From NCBI GenBank assembly GCA_963585895.1, contig OY757921.1:48974527-49038526 (forward strand): a DNA stretch of 64,000 bases, written 5' to 3'. The stretch comes from Sepioteuthis lessoniana (taxonomy: Eukaryota > Mollusca > Cephalopoda > Myopsida > Loliginidae). A program made the position numbers and the translations under genes. The first letter of the stretch is position 1; the number at the start of each line of letters is the position of its first letter. The notes below the pieces were generated by a model, which worked only from the letters and a program-made list of their open reading frames with translations, ran no database searches and had not been told where the DNA came from. Below are positions 26,287-39,507 of this stretch, piece by piece.

Positions 26287-29200
26287 GAGAGAAATAAATT
26301 ATTATTATTATTAATTTTAACTTCTATTTGGAAATTTCTAGATGTCACCAGTATGTGTCATTTTTGCCCAAGCAGATTAAAATAGTGACTTTGATATGAA
26401 GTACACAATTTTTTTTTACTTTATAAACAGTAGGATGAATGATCCATGATTTTCATATGCTCAAATGTATCCTAAATATTCATGCATGAAAAAAAAAACT
26501 ATGTACTTACATCATTCAGGCTATTATCCCTATCTTGGTTGTTATATTTACAATATTTTGGCTAATGTACTCTCCAGCCTTCTTCAGGTAACTTTTGTTG
26601 TAGGAATATTTGGTTACCTAAGATAGACAGTTCTCATTCCATTCTCCATGCTATAGAATATCTTGTATCAATTAATTTTTCCTTCTTTTTTATTTTGCTT
26701 TGTCAGTTTATGCATGGCATGAAGACAGTTTTCCAGTGTTTTTTCATTTACTGTCTCATTCAACAGACCCACTTTAAGGTCTGGAAGACATTGGGAGTAA
26801 TTTTTCTTACCCTGGTAGGCTGACCTATGATGTGTTGGTCGGAAGGAGTTGAATTTAGAGTTATCCTTTTCTGGGACTGTTTATCTACCAAGGCCCAACT
26901 TGCCTTACTGTTTGACTTGTAACAGAGTTGAGGGAAAGAAGAGATGGATTTATGCATTTCATAAGGGTTCTGGAAAGGACACTAAGCTGCATCTAGTGGA
27001 TAAGTTCCAGCTCGAGAGCTTTTGTGAGTGTGAAGTCATCCTTTTGTTGCCATTACTCCTGGGTCCACTTTGACCAGGACTGGTAGTATCTGTTAGTATC
27101 TCATGTATGGGTTAAATTAGTCTGTTTGAGATAATGAAGTATTTATATGTTTAAAATGTTTGTGGAGATACATCTTTCTACTGTATTTAATTGAACACTC
27201 ATAATTGTTATACTGACTTTGATATAAAATAACCCAACAAGGTTTGACATTCCATAAAACCAACCAATCTTTCTCAAGGGCATTATTCCAAAGTAAATAT
27301 AGACAACCTTAGTTTGAATTTGAACCTGGTTTGCCAATTCCATTTTCTGCACTGATAACACTTATGCGAACCCCTACATCTCCCTACACACCATATTACT
27401 TTTATTTTATTTGTTTATTCTTTTAAAAACAGAAATTAGCTTTTGATATTGAGAACTTGACTGTAAATTTGAACATTTTTTTCTTTTTTTCTTTTTAAAA
27501 CAGAAAGTGAATATTCCTCATCTTGTCATTCTACTCCTGTGGAAGACTCTTCGGATGATACAGATGACAGTGGGTCAGAAGAAGCAACCAATGAATGGTT
27601 AGAAGAATTGAATCGAAAAAAGAGACATCCCTACCGCTTGCATGAGGAACTTTGGTATAATGATCCTGGAGAGGTATAGTTTTATTTATTTTTACCCTAA
27701 CATGACAAAAGCTAAAGGGTACTGGTATTAGTTGTGCATGTGTACATTCATGAGGTTGAAAATGTTGGTTCTGGCCTGACCATACATTGAGGAGCTTGGC
27801 ATATGCTTTATCTTTAATGTTGTTGTTTTTACAAAAGTTCATTGTTTGTATTGTATTGCATAAGGTGAGAATGAAGCATGTTCTTCTCTCTCCATTTTAT
27901 GTCTCTCTTTCTCTCTTGCCCAGTCTGCTGGGGCTGTAGAATACACCAACTGCGCCTCTGTAGAGGAGTAAGACCCTCCCACCTCAACGAGTGTCATGGA
28001 TATGACACTAAACAATCTGATGGCAAGGTTCCTGTGATAATGAGGCTTTGGGGAATGCGTAACAACCTTTTCATTGACATTGCTCCCAGGTCCACTCTGG
28101 CCTGGAATGGTAGCACCTGATAGGGTTAAATAGAACTAAATGCATACTTATGTTAAATTGAGTTGTTTGAATTAGAACTGATTAAACTGAGTAGCTTGAA
28201 ATAGAAATATTTTTGACAATTAAACAGTGCACTTATGCTGGACTGAATTGTTTGAAATGGAACTGTTTTTGACATTGAAACTGTACTTACACTAAACTGA
28301 ATTGTTTTATATAGAACTGTTTTGACATTTGACTGTGTGTAAACAGAATCTGTACTTATACTAAACTGAATTAGCTGAATTAGAATTGTTTGAATAAACT
28401 GAATAGCTTGAAATAGAAATGTTTCTTACAATTAAACTATGTACTCATACTAAACTGAATTGTTTGAAATAGAACCATTTGCATAAAAATGAATTTGGCG
28501 TTAAATAACCTACAAAGGTTGATATGCCATAAAACCCAACCACCCAATTCTCTCTCTCTTTGTCTGGTTTAAAAACCATTTTTATAGACTGTGGATCAGA
28601 TCAGCTTGTCTTCCAAATCAGTTGTAATGTATTTGATTGGTCCCAAAAATTGCTTTTAGAATATTTTTAAAATTCTTTTGCCTGTCTACTGGAAGTATGC
28701 TTGGAGCCTTGGTATTTTATCCATTTTACTTTTTGCCATAGATATGTGAACATACATTTAAGCTCTAGAGTTAAATCCAACATGTGCATTCTAAAATCCA
28801 GATGTGGCTTTGACTGAGGTGCTTCTGTGTAGGATCAGAGTTGAAAGTTGACTTGAAAAATAAGACAAATGAAGGACAAACTAAGAAAAGCAAAATAAAC
28901 TTCGCATAGTTTGGCATTGAGCAATATAGGAATGGGGAGGAAGATTGTGTTGTGTCAACCTTCAAAGTGGTAAGGGCCAACCTGTTTTGAAAACTAATTT
29001 CAGGAATGCTAGCCTTTCATGTTGGTTTATATACCAACCAATGAAAAATATACAACTAACTCAGCCTCCAAACAAATTTGAAATATGTGTCAGTATTGCT
29101 GCATATTCAGTACATGTTTTGTGCCAACTTCTTATCTAGTAAAATTACCTAATAAGAGTTAATAAGTCATTGTCTCAGACAATACCAGATAACTTTGTTT

Positions 29201-32200
29201 TTCTTTTTTTTTTTGTAGATGAATGATGGTCCTCTGTGTCGATGTAGTCTTAAGGCTCGGAAAACAGGAATCAGACACAATATTTTTCCCGGTGAAGAGG
29301 TTTGTAAATCCTTTTTTTTCACTTGTTAATTTTGCATGGTTGTAGATATTTACTAAGCTGAGCTTAGTTGTCTCAAAGCCACAATAATAGATAGAGTACC
29401 TAATGAGTATTTTACATGAGTAATGCTATCCTAACTCACCAATAAATTGCCATCTCTGTTCCTCCCTCAATATTTTATTTTTAATTAACTGAAGGTGGAT
29501 GCTAAATATTAGTTTTTTGCTTAGCTGACAATCATGGTTTTCAAATTCTGTTATTATAAGTTTTTTCTTCAATGCATAATTTATACACTAGTCTTTTGCC
29601 AATACAGTTTTTTCATCTCCTAACTTAATTTCTGGTTCCATTATGCTTTCTTTTTTATTTTCTATTTATATAAATATATAAGCACACACATTTATATATA
29701 TATTTTTAAATATCCATCAATGTCATTCTTCTCTTCTAATGCAGCAATTTTGTACAGTAAGTAGGTCCTATTTCATATCCGAGGACCAATTTATTATTAA
29801 TTCTTGATATATTTTATACTGTGAATTTCTTTTCTCTCCATCCTTCCACTTGTATGCCATGTAGCCATTTTTTTTATTGTGCAAGAAATGTTCAGAATTT
29901 ATTAATACTTATTTGTCCATTTTACTCCTGTTTTCATCTGATGATTGTATTTTTTCAAATATATGAAACTTTTAGCAATAAAGTTGACTTCAGGGAAGAT
30001 AATTTTTTTTGGTTTTATCCTGCTCTACTAGCCAGTATTTGAACCCTTTCTTGATTTAAGACAAACATTTTTATAATGATTTTATTAACAGTGTGTGTGT
30101 ATATATATATATATATATAAAGTGTCCTTTATGAAAATAAAGTAGCTTGGATTTGGCTCAAAAAAGTTTGGATTACCTTGAATTTCCTACTCAATAGTGA
30201 TTAATCTGCCAGATTTGTTTAGCTTTCCTGGTTATACTCTCCTTTTTTTTTAATTGCTAGTTTTTGTTCTCTGTGTTACATTTTTAAAATGTTTCATGAA
30301 GTTTATTTCTTTTCCTCGTTGCAGCCAATTGATCCTTGTGTAGATGAAAGCAATAATGCAAATCGACTGTATCATTATCACATAACCATGTCACCTCCGA
30401 CCAACTTCTTAGTAAGTATGAATTATCTTTGAAATATTGTCTGATTATTCAATTAATCATTTGGGTTAGTGTGCATGCACCACTACCACCATCACGAGCA
30501 TGATGCACACAGAAGGTCAATTTTTATGCAGAGTACAGCTGGTTACAATTTAGAGTTTTTCTTTTTCTAGACTAGTTGCTGTATCAAAGCTTAAAGAACC
30601 CAGTTTGTCTTGCTATACTTTATTAATAACAAAATGCTTTTTCACAATTATCCTAACTTGTAGTCTGCTGCTTATGGCAATTGTACTGCATTGTGCAGAT
30701 GCTTTCAAGAGAATAGAGCCACAGCCATGTGACATCTGTGATGGTGATGCAGTTGCCATAGCAAGTAGGCTTTTATGGGGTGAAATTGCTAGCCCACTAT
30801 TTACCCATAGTTGAGGGAAATTCATGCCTTAACCTAGTGCATTAGCATGAAGTGAATGCAAACAGTTCTATTCAGAATTTGAACTTGGGTCACTGATTTC
30901 ATTTCTTTTGATGATAACCATTGTGCTATAGAGTGTCACTTATCTTGTCTGTAAGATGTTACAAATACTTCAGCATATGTATTTATTGGAACCTTTTGCC
31001 ATGTGCGGGATGCAACACAAGGTCAATTTTTGAACAGAGCACAGTTAGAGTTCAAAATTTTTCTTCTCTTAGATTGGTTATCATACAAAACAAAAGATCT
31101 ATCTTATAACAAATAAACAAATACCTCAAATACTTCAGCCACAGCGTTGTCATTTGTTAAAAAAATAATAATTAAAAAAAATTCATTGGAATTTAGAATA
31201 AAGGAGTGTGTGTGTGTGTGTGTGAGAGAGAGTCTCCATAGCACAGTGGCTAATGTGCTGGACTGTGACATCATAGTGAGTTCAAATTCCATTCATGCTA
31301 TTGTTAACTTTCAGTCTAATACTCTTGGGAATGGTATGATCTCCCTTATCCCACAAGCTATTGGTTAGATAGTTCTACTACTGTTCTGTAAGGATGGCTT
31401 TAGCATTAAATAAGCCACATAAGTTGATATGCCATTAAACAAAGAAACCAAACCAAAATAATAGAAACCAATATTTTAGAGACTTTTTTAAAAGTGCTGA
31501 AATAATTTTGAAAATAAATTCATCTCGGGGATATTGAAGAAAAAATATTTCAAGGATGCAAGAATGTGATCACTGGTGACTGACAAGGATGCTACCTACC
31601 TAACAAAGTGGAATATTGAATCAAGTCTCATCTCAATTCAATACTCTTATTACTCAATCCATCAGTCAATACACTGTAAATATACACAGTTTTCTCTTAG
31701 GTTTCCTTGTTATTGACAAACAAGGATAGCTAATCATTACACTATATATAATACCTGACTAACTAGTGTGCTGACTTTTTATTATAAATAAGTTGAATAT
31801 CATAAAATCTCTTTTTTTTTCTTTTTTTCATTTCAGAGTAAAAATCCTACCATCATTGAACATGACAACCATGAGTACATCTTTGAAGGCTTCTCTCTTT
31901 TGTCTCATTATCAACTTGAAAATGTAAGTTTTCTGTTTATACATACTTGCATAGTATCTGTTCATTTAAAAAATTATAGGATTATTGTAATGTAGTGGCT
32001 GCCTCCCACAAATAGTGAACCTGGTGCCCAGCTGTGTGACTGACAATAAAAAGGCAATCACAAGAACTCTCATGGTAGATATGAGAAACAGTTACACATA
32101 AGAGTTGGGGATTTTTGAAAAGGGTCAGTCAGTTAGTAACAAGGAATGACTTAAATTTTGGGGTTAGTGAAACTAGCCCCATCCCCCATTTGGAAGTGGG

Positions 32201-32652
32201 CTATGATTTAGCAAACAATATATCTTCTTTTAATGACTCGAGTATACCACTTCACTTCTCTATTTTTGAGGCTGGTACATGAAGAGGTTGCAACATTGAT
32301 AATAAAGTGAGTGGTATTTTTCTGTGATCACATGTCTGATTTTTTTCCTTTTCCTGATGTGAACTCATTGTCATCTTGTCTTTGCTGACATTCTTTCAAA
32401 ACTTGCAATGCAACATTATGTATTGATTGGCATTTTTGCCTAGGATCAGAATATCTGTACATTTTTGTCTAGGATCTTCAAGCTCCCTAGTTCTTTTGGA
32501 TATGATCAGCATGTACTGTAAAAAGTGTTACACACAAAACAAAGTTATTTACCAAATTTAGTTCAATTTTGACACTCATTGAAGAACAAACTCACTTGTA
32601 ATGATCTGTTAGTTTAGTTCAGTAACTATTGGATCCATGTGAGGTACCTTTT

Positions 32653-32692
<40 letters not shown>

Positions 32693-35600
32693 TCCACAGA
32701 CATTGTTATTACTTACTTTTTTGGGAGTCCCTGTGGAGTAATGGCTAAAGTGCTGGACTGCAGCCTCAAAGTAAACCATTTCAAACTCCAGTCACATTAT
32801 TACATTCCCTTTCAGACAAATATCTTTGGGAAATATGTGAACCCCCTTATTCCTTCAGCTATTGGTTAAATAGTACAACTGCTATTCCTCTATAAGGATG
32901 GCTTTGGCATTAAATAACCAACAAAAATTGATATACCATTAAACAATGAAGAGAAAATTAATTTTTAATTATTCTCTTTTTTTAATTGTTTTGACTTTGG
33001 ATCATCATCAGAAAAAGGGGTTTTTGAAGACTTTTTTAAAAAACTCTTTAAATATGTTGCAAAAGAAATGAAAAATGAACCATTAATGCAGTATATCCAT
33101 TCCTTAAATAAGATATATTTTTAGTTCTCAAGTTGTATGTCTTCGAGTATTCCTATCTAATATTAATAATTTATACAGTTATATGATTTCAATTAACCAT
33201 TTATGATTTAGTTATAGTCATTTATTTGCATACAGTTAAATGGTTTCAAGTAAGTAATTATAATCTTTAGTAAATGATTATAACTTCAATTAACTCTTCT
33301 TAATACTAATAATTTGCATGTTATATGGTATCAAGTATTTCTATCAAATACAAATAATTTTTAAGAAGATTTATTTGACCCATTGTTGGGGCCTTTGACA
33401 GGTGCTACCTTTTTGGAAAACCTCCACGACTATGGAAAGATGAAATTGTCTAGTGATTCGGGCCAATATTACAGAAGTGTGAGATCCAGAACAAAATGAA
33501 AGTATATTGGGGCCAGTAGTGTGGAAAACATCAAAATCCTGACCAGTAAAAGGGAAGATAGGCTGTTATAATAGATTCTGTATAATCATATTTTTATGTT
33601 TTTCAGTTTAACTATATTGTAAATACATAATGATTACAGTAGCTGTAATATAGTGTTCTTGACAGCACTTATTGAATTAGTTTAAAGAGTCCATGAAACT
33701 TATCTGGTGTTATAATAGAATGATAAGATCTGTGCATTCTAAACTCTAGAATTCAATCAAGAAGAGGTACTTCTCATTTCCCAGAGTTGGAACCTCACCA
33801 TCAAATACAATTTAGTATCATACCCAGCACAACTTCGTGTAAAATACTTCAAATATTCACCATGAAATTTTTTTGTAGAACATTTTTTTCTAATAATTGC
33901 AATTCTTCTATGTTTTGATGTAGTGCCGTTTAAAAAAAAATTTCCTTTCACTTTTTCAGGTTCCTGTGTGTAAAGTGATTCGTTTCAACATTGAATACAC
34001 CATTCATTTCTTTGAAGAAAAAATTCCTGAAGTAAGATCATTCATTTTTAACCCAGCAGTATTCTTGCTCGTGAAGCAATCAGTTGCCTCCCGTTTATAG
34101 CAACCAGTTACCTCCCCTTAGAAACCTGCATGATCAGTGCTAAATGCTTTAAATGGCAAACATTTGCAAAGTTTGTTGTCAGTACCTCTGTGAACTATTC
34201 ACATTGTTTTCTAACAACTAAGTTTCTGCTTTAATTAATCATTTTATTATCATCATTTTACTCTTTATGAATTTTCCATACCATTTTTAACTGAGGATTT
34301 TTCACTGAAGTCTGAGTGACTAAGTTTTCTAGCTGATTGGCATGATGGTTAGAGTGTTCACCAATGGCCCGGAAGACCTGGGTTCAATCAAACCAAAGAC
34401 TCAAAAAATGATACTTGATGCCTCCTTTCTTAACACTTAGCAAAATAAGGTAGGGATCAAGGGTAAAGTGGAGCAATCCAGGGAAAGGAGTAGTGCCCTC
34501 CCCTACACCTTGGTGTAGTAGTAATTCAAAAGGGAGCCTTCGGGTCACCCTCGAGTAAGACCACCGACTTGACTTACTTACTTTTTAACAGTACTGTGTT
34601 CTAGATATTCTCAATTCTTTTTCTGCCCTCCAGTTCCACCAGTCTCTTTTCAAGGCCTTTGGGGACCGTTCTTAGGACACCAGCTACAATTAGTATCACT
34701 GTTACCTTCATATTTCTTAGCTTTTTCAGTTCTCTGGCAAGATTCAAAAACTTGTCTCTCATTTTGCTTTCTTTTATTTTCTCTTTGTGATCTACTGGAA
34801 TGGCAAAACCCTTTAGATCACAAGCTCTTTTAAGTCTGCACTTTTGGTTGGGGTTTAGTGGTATCTCTAAGTTGCAGAAAATTTTTTGCATTTCTCTTTC
34901 AAGGACAGACTCTGGTTTGTGCATATACCCTTTGTCAATATGGCCAAATTTTAGTCTTTTGCACAATTTCCTATGGACCCCCTTTCTTACCCAGTCATAC
35001 CTACTGTTGTATTCCTTTTGTGCCAGTTTGCTGCATTTGTTTATTATGTGATTAACTGTTTCATCTCTTTCTCCACATAACTTACATTTATTATTCTCTA
35101 TTATTGTTACAACTATTTAGAGTTTGTGGGGAGTTCCTGTGGTGTAGTAGTTAATGTGCTGGACTGTGACATCATAGTAAGCGAGTTGAAACTTTAGTCA
35201 TGCTATTATGTTTCACTTTTGAACTCATATTCTTGGCAATGGTATGAACTTCTTTATCTCCCCTTGCTAGAAGTTAAATAGTACCACTGCTGTCCTTCTA
35301 CAAAGATGGTTTTGGCATTAAATAACCCACTAAGGTTGATATGCTATTAAACAAAGAAACCAAACCAAACTAAGCTTTAGAGTTTAAAATTAAAATAAAT
35401 TGTTAATATTTTCATTTTTTTCATCTTTTTAAATAACTATATTTTTGGCCTTAGAGTAAGAAATTTAGAATATGAAAAAGTGAAAAAAAATTCACATAAG
35501 AAAAGAATAAGCACTGAGAGACAGAATTTTAATATTTTATTTTTAGAGCCTCACTTTCATTAGATGGGCAGTAAATAAAGGTTCACTTTACGAGAGTTGT

Positions 35601-38600
35601 TGTCTAGGAACCACCCTCCTCCACCCAAAAATTGCCTAGTTGGCTGGGGCTATAGAATACACTGACTGCATTTCTGAAGAGGGGTAAGACCCCTCCTCCC
35701 CAATGAGTGTCCTGGATATGATGCTAAACAATCTCATGGTGAGGTTCCAGTAATACAGGAGCTTTAGGGAATGCAGAGTACTCCTTCATTGCCATTGCTA
35801 TAGGTCCACTCTGGCTCGGAGTGGTAGCACCTGATAAGGTCCTATCTCTGGGTCAAGTAGAACTAAACTGTGTACTTATGCTAAACTGAATTGTTTGAAA
35901 TAGAACTGTTTTTGACATTAAAACTGTGTACTTGTATTAAAATGAATTGTTTGAAATTCAATTCAGCATTAAATGACCTGAAAAGGGTTGATATGCCATA
36001 AAATAAACAAAACAAAACAACCAACAAACCCACAAAAAAAAATCAAAAAAGAATTACTATTTCTCATAATTAACAAATTTCTGTTTGATACAAATGTTTT
36101 ATCGATTGGAAGCATAAAGAATTTCTTCATAAAAAAAGATTTTTATATTTATTAAATTGTTGAACTGAATCTTGATTCTGTATTCTTCTTTTATTATAGA
36201 ACTTCACAGTGAGATCACTTGACCAAGTGTGTTATTTCCTGTTCCATGAAATTCTGGAATTAGTTGATCTTGATTGGAAAGGCCCTACCAAAGGGGAAAA
36301 TAGCTGTAGCCGTTTCCATTTGATGCCAAGGTTTGCACGAGAACTTCCAGGTGAGTCACAAATACTGACCAGTTCCACAATTTTGTTTATGGCAGTGATA
36401 ACCTGTATAGAACCATTCACTCCTCAGGTTTTAAATTCCTTTTCCTTCTCTTTGACTGGTTGCCTTACCAAGGTTAACAGTCTCAGTTTGTCCTATTATT
36501 TACCCATAGCTAGAAGGAGAAGAGAAGGACTGCTCTGTTGACTGGAGCTGTAGAATGTTGACTGCATCTCTGCAGTGGGGTAAGACCCTCCCCTAATAAG
36601 TACCCAGAGTATGACACTAAACCATCTGATGGTGAGGCTCCAGTTCTGGAGCCTTGGGGAATGTAGAGTACCTGTTCATTGCCATTACTCCTCGGTCCAT
36701 TCTGATCTGAAGTGGTTGTACCTGTTAAGTTTCACCTATTGGTCAAATAGGCCTAATGAGTAGAGTGTTCACCATTGGTCTGGGAGACCAGGGTTCATTC
36801 CCAAGTGAAGTCATACCAAAGACTGAAAAAATGGTACTTGATGCTGCTTTGCTTAGAACCAAGCATGATAAGGTAAGGATCAAGGGTAAAGTGGAGCAAG
36901 CAAGGGAATGGAGTAGTGCCCTCTCTTACATCTCGGTGTAGTAGCTATTGAAAAGGGAGCCTTTGGGTCACCTTCGACTAAGGTTGCCAACTTATATTTG
37001 AAACCATTTGACTATGTGCAAACAGATGATTAATATTAAATTGAATTATTAGTATTACATAGCAATACTTGAAACTATCTGTGTGCAAACAAATGATCTC
37101 AGGCTTGTTTAAAAATAATGTTACCTACAAAGTATTTGCTTATAAATCATATATATATATATATATATATAAAAAAATAAGTTTTGGCATTAAATAACCT
37201 ATAAAGTTTGATATGCCATAAAATACAACTAACCAAACGAACAAAGGAGAAGGTTCCATGCCTTTTCTTAGTACATTAGTAAAATGCAAACAGCCCATGT
37301 AGGATTTGAACTTAACTCACCAAGTCCATTTCCTATGATGATAACCATTACACCATGAGTACCTCTTATGTAGCCATTATGCCACAAGCACCTTCAATTA
37401 TATACTGCAAAAAATATACCATTTTAAACAGGTACTACCACTCCAGGTTAAAGTTGACCTGGGAGTAATGGCAATAAACAGGTACTCCACATTCTCCAAA
37501 GCTTGAGCTTTATTACGAGATATAGTTTAGTGTCATAAACGGGACACCCATTTTTGTTGGGTGGTATCATCCCTCTGCAGAGGATGCAGTCAGTGTATAT
37601 TGTAGGCTCTGTCAACAGGGTGGCTAAAGATTATTTTAAAGTAACTGACAAGATATTCTTTGATATCATACAAAAATACTTTAAAAGAAGTTACAAAAAA
37701 AATCCCCCAACCAACTTGGCAAAATAATAAAATAAAGGATGATAAAAACAAAATAAAGAAAGGTTCCTGAAGGTGTTTGGTACTGTTAAATTATGCTGGA
37801 AACTGTCAAGGAAAAATTCTATAATAATAGAATAACATGAATGGATACATTTGGATGTTACACACTGTCATCTCCTCATAAATAATGGACCATTCTATTT
37901 TACTTGTATAGAAAGAAGAGGAAGAAAAAGAAGACACTACACGTCAGAGAGAAAAAGAAAGCAAATAGAATAATAAAGAAAAAAATGGAAAAAGAGAGGA
38001 AGTAATAACACTGTACATCAGATGCATATCATCGGCTTCATTGGAATAGAAGAAAAAATGGAAGGAAAAAAGAAAATGAGTAAAAGAAAGAAATGAAGTA
38101 CACTTATATTATTACTATTGAACTGAGTAAATATGAGAAAAGGAACAACATTTTTGTCTTTTATGTATATTAGGTTGTTTACAAAAACAATTTTAGGTCA
38201 TGATATGTTGAGTGAAATGGTTATTATTTATGTAATATATATATATTAAGATGTATATGTAAATATTGCTTACAAATGTTCTCATTTATTTTCATTGTTA
38301 GATAATGGCAAAGAAATTTTATCTATGAATGAAGTTCTGTTATATCTGCTGAATAGTTCCAAACCACTTTTGGAAGAAACTGAATTGGCACAGCTTCTTA
38401 AATATGACCACAATGAATGGCAAAATCTGGTTGATGAAGTACGAGGCATGATTGTTAGTAAGCCAGGCATGGTGAGTCTTTTCATTTTGATTTTTTTTTC
38501 AAGTATTCTCTTTCAATAGTTTTAAAGCAAATTCAATGATTGGAATTTTTTTTTCAGACTTTTTAGTGGAATTTGTTTTGGCAAAAGAGAAGCTGATCAT

Positions 38601-39438
38601 GCATTAATTTTGATTAGAGTTTTCTTTCTTTTAGTTGATTTTAGTATGACTCAAAATTGAGTGAAGGAAAATACTGGTTAAAATCATTATTGAATAGTTG
38701 TATCTGTGGAAATTCCAAGCAATAAATAATTGCAGGAATTTAAGATAAATATCAATCAGAGATAAATCATCATCAATTTCTGTTTCTATTTTATTTTCTA
38801 AATAAATAACAAAACCTAATAAATTAAGATACATACCTAATAAAATAATAAGACACATACTTAATAGATTATTAACAACACACATACCTAATAAATTAAT
38901 AACAGCACACTCACCTAATAAATTAATAACTAGACATATACATAATAAATTAATAACAACACACACCTAATAAATTAATGACACATACTTAATAAAATGA
39001 TAACAGCACACTCACCTAATAAATTAATAACTAGACATATACTTAAATTAATAACAACAAACACACCTGATAAATTAATAACAAGACATATACCTTGTAA
39101 ATTAATAGAAAGATGCACAGCTAATAAATTAATAACAACATGTACTTAATTAATAACACATGCACCTAATCAATTAATAACAAGACACATACCTAATAAA
39201 TAAATAAGGTATATACCTAATAAATTAATTACAAGATATATATCTAATAAATAAACTCATAATAGCAAGTAAAAAAACAAACAAAAAACTTGAATGAAAA
39301 AGTTGAAGATTCGGTTTTGTAAAGAAGCTCATTTTTGCAGGTAAATTTATCTTTGTAATAAACACGTACCTATGCTTGAAGCTTTTTAAAGTGAGGAAAG
39401 ATGATGTACTGAGTCAATTCCACTCACTAAGCAATCTT

Positions 39439-39507
<69 letters not shown>

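Noticed and set aside
38631-38966. Minus-strand 111-codon frame with repeated leucine-rich VINLL units
   Set aside because: It is produced by the AT-rich minisatellite, whose unit length is close to a multiple of three.
38800-39255. CRISPR-like array
   Set aside because: The units are contiguous and degenerate without unique spacers, in an animal intron; it is a minisatellite.
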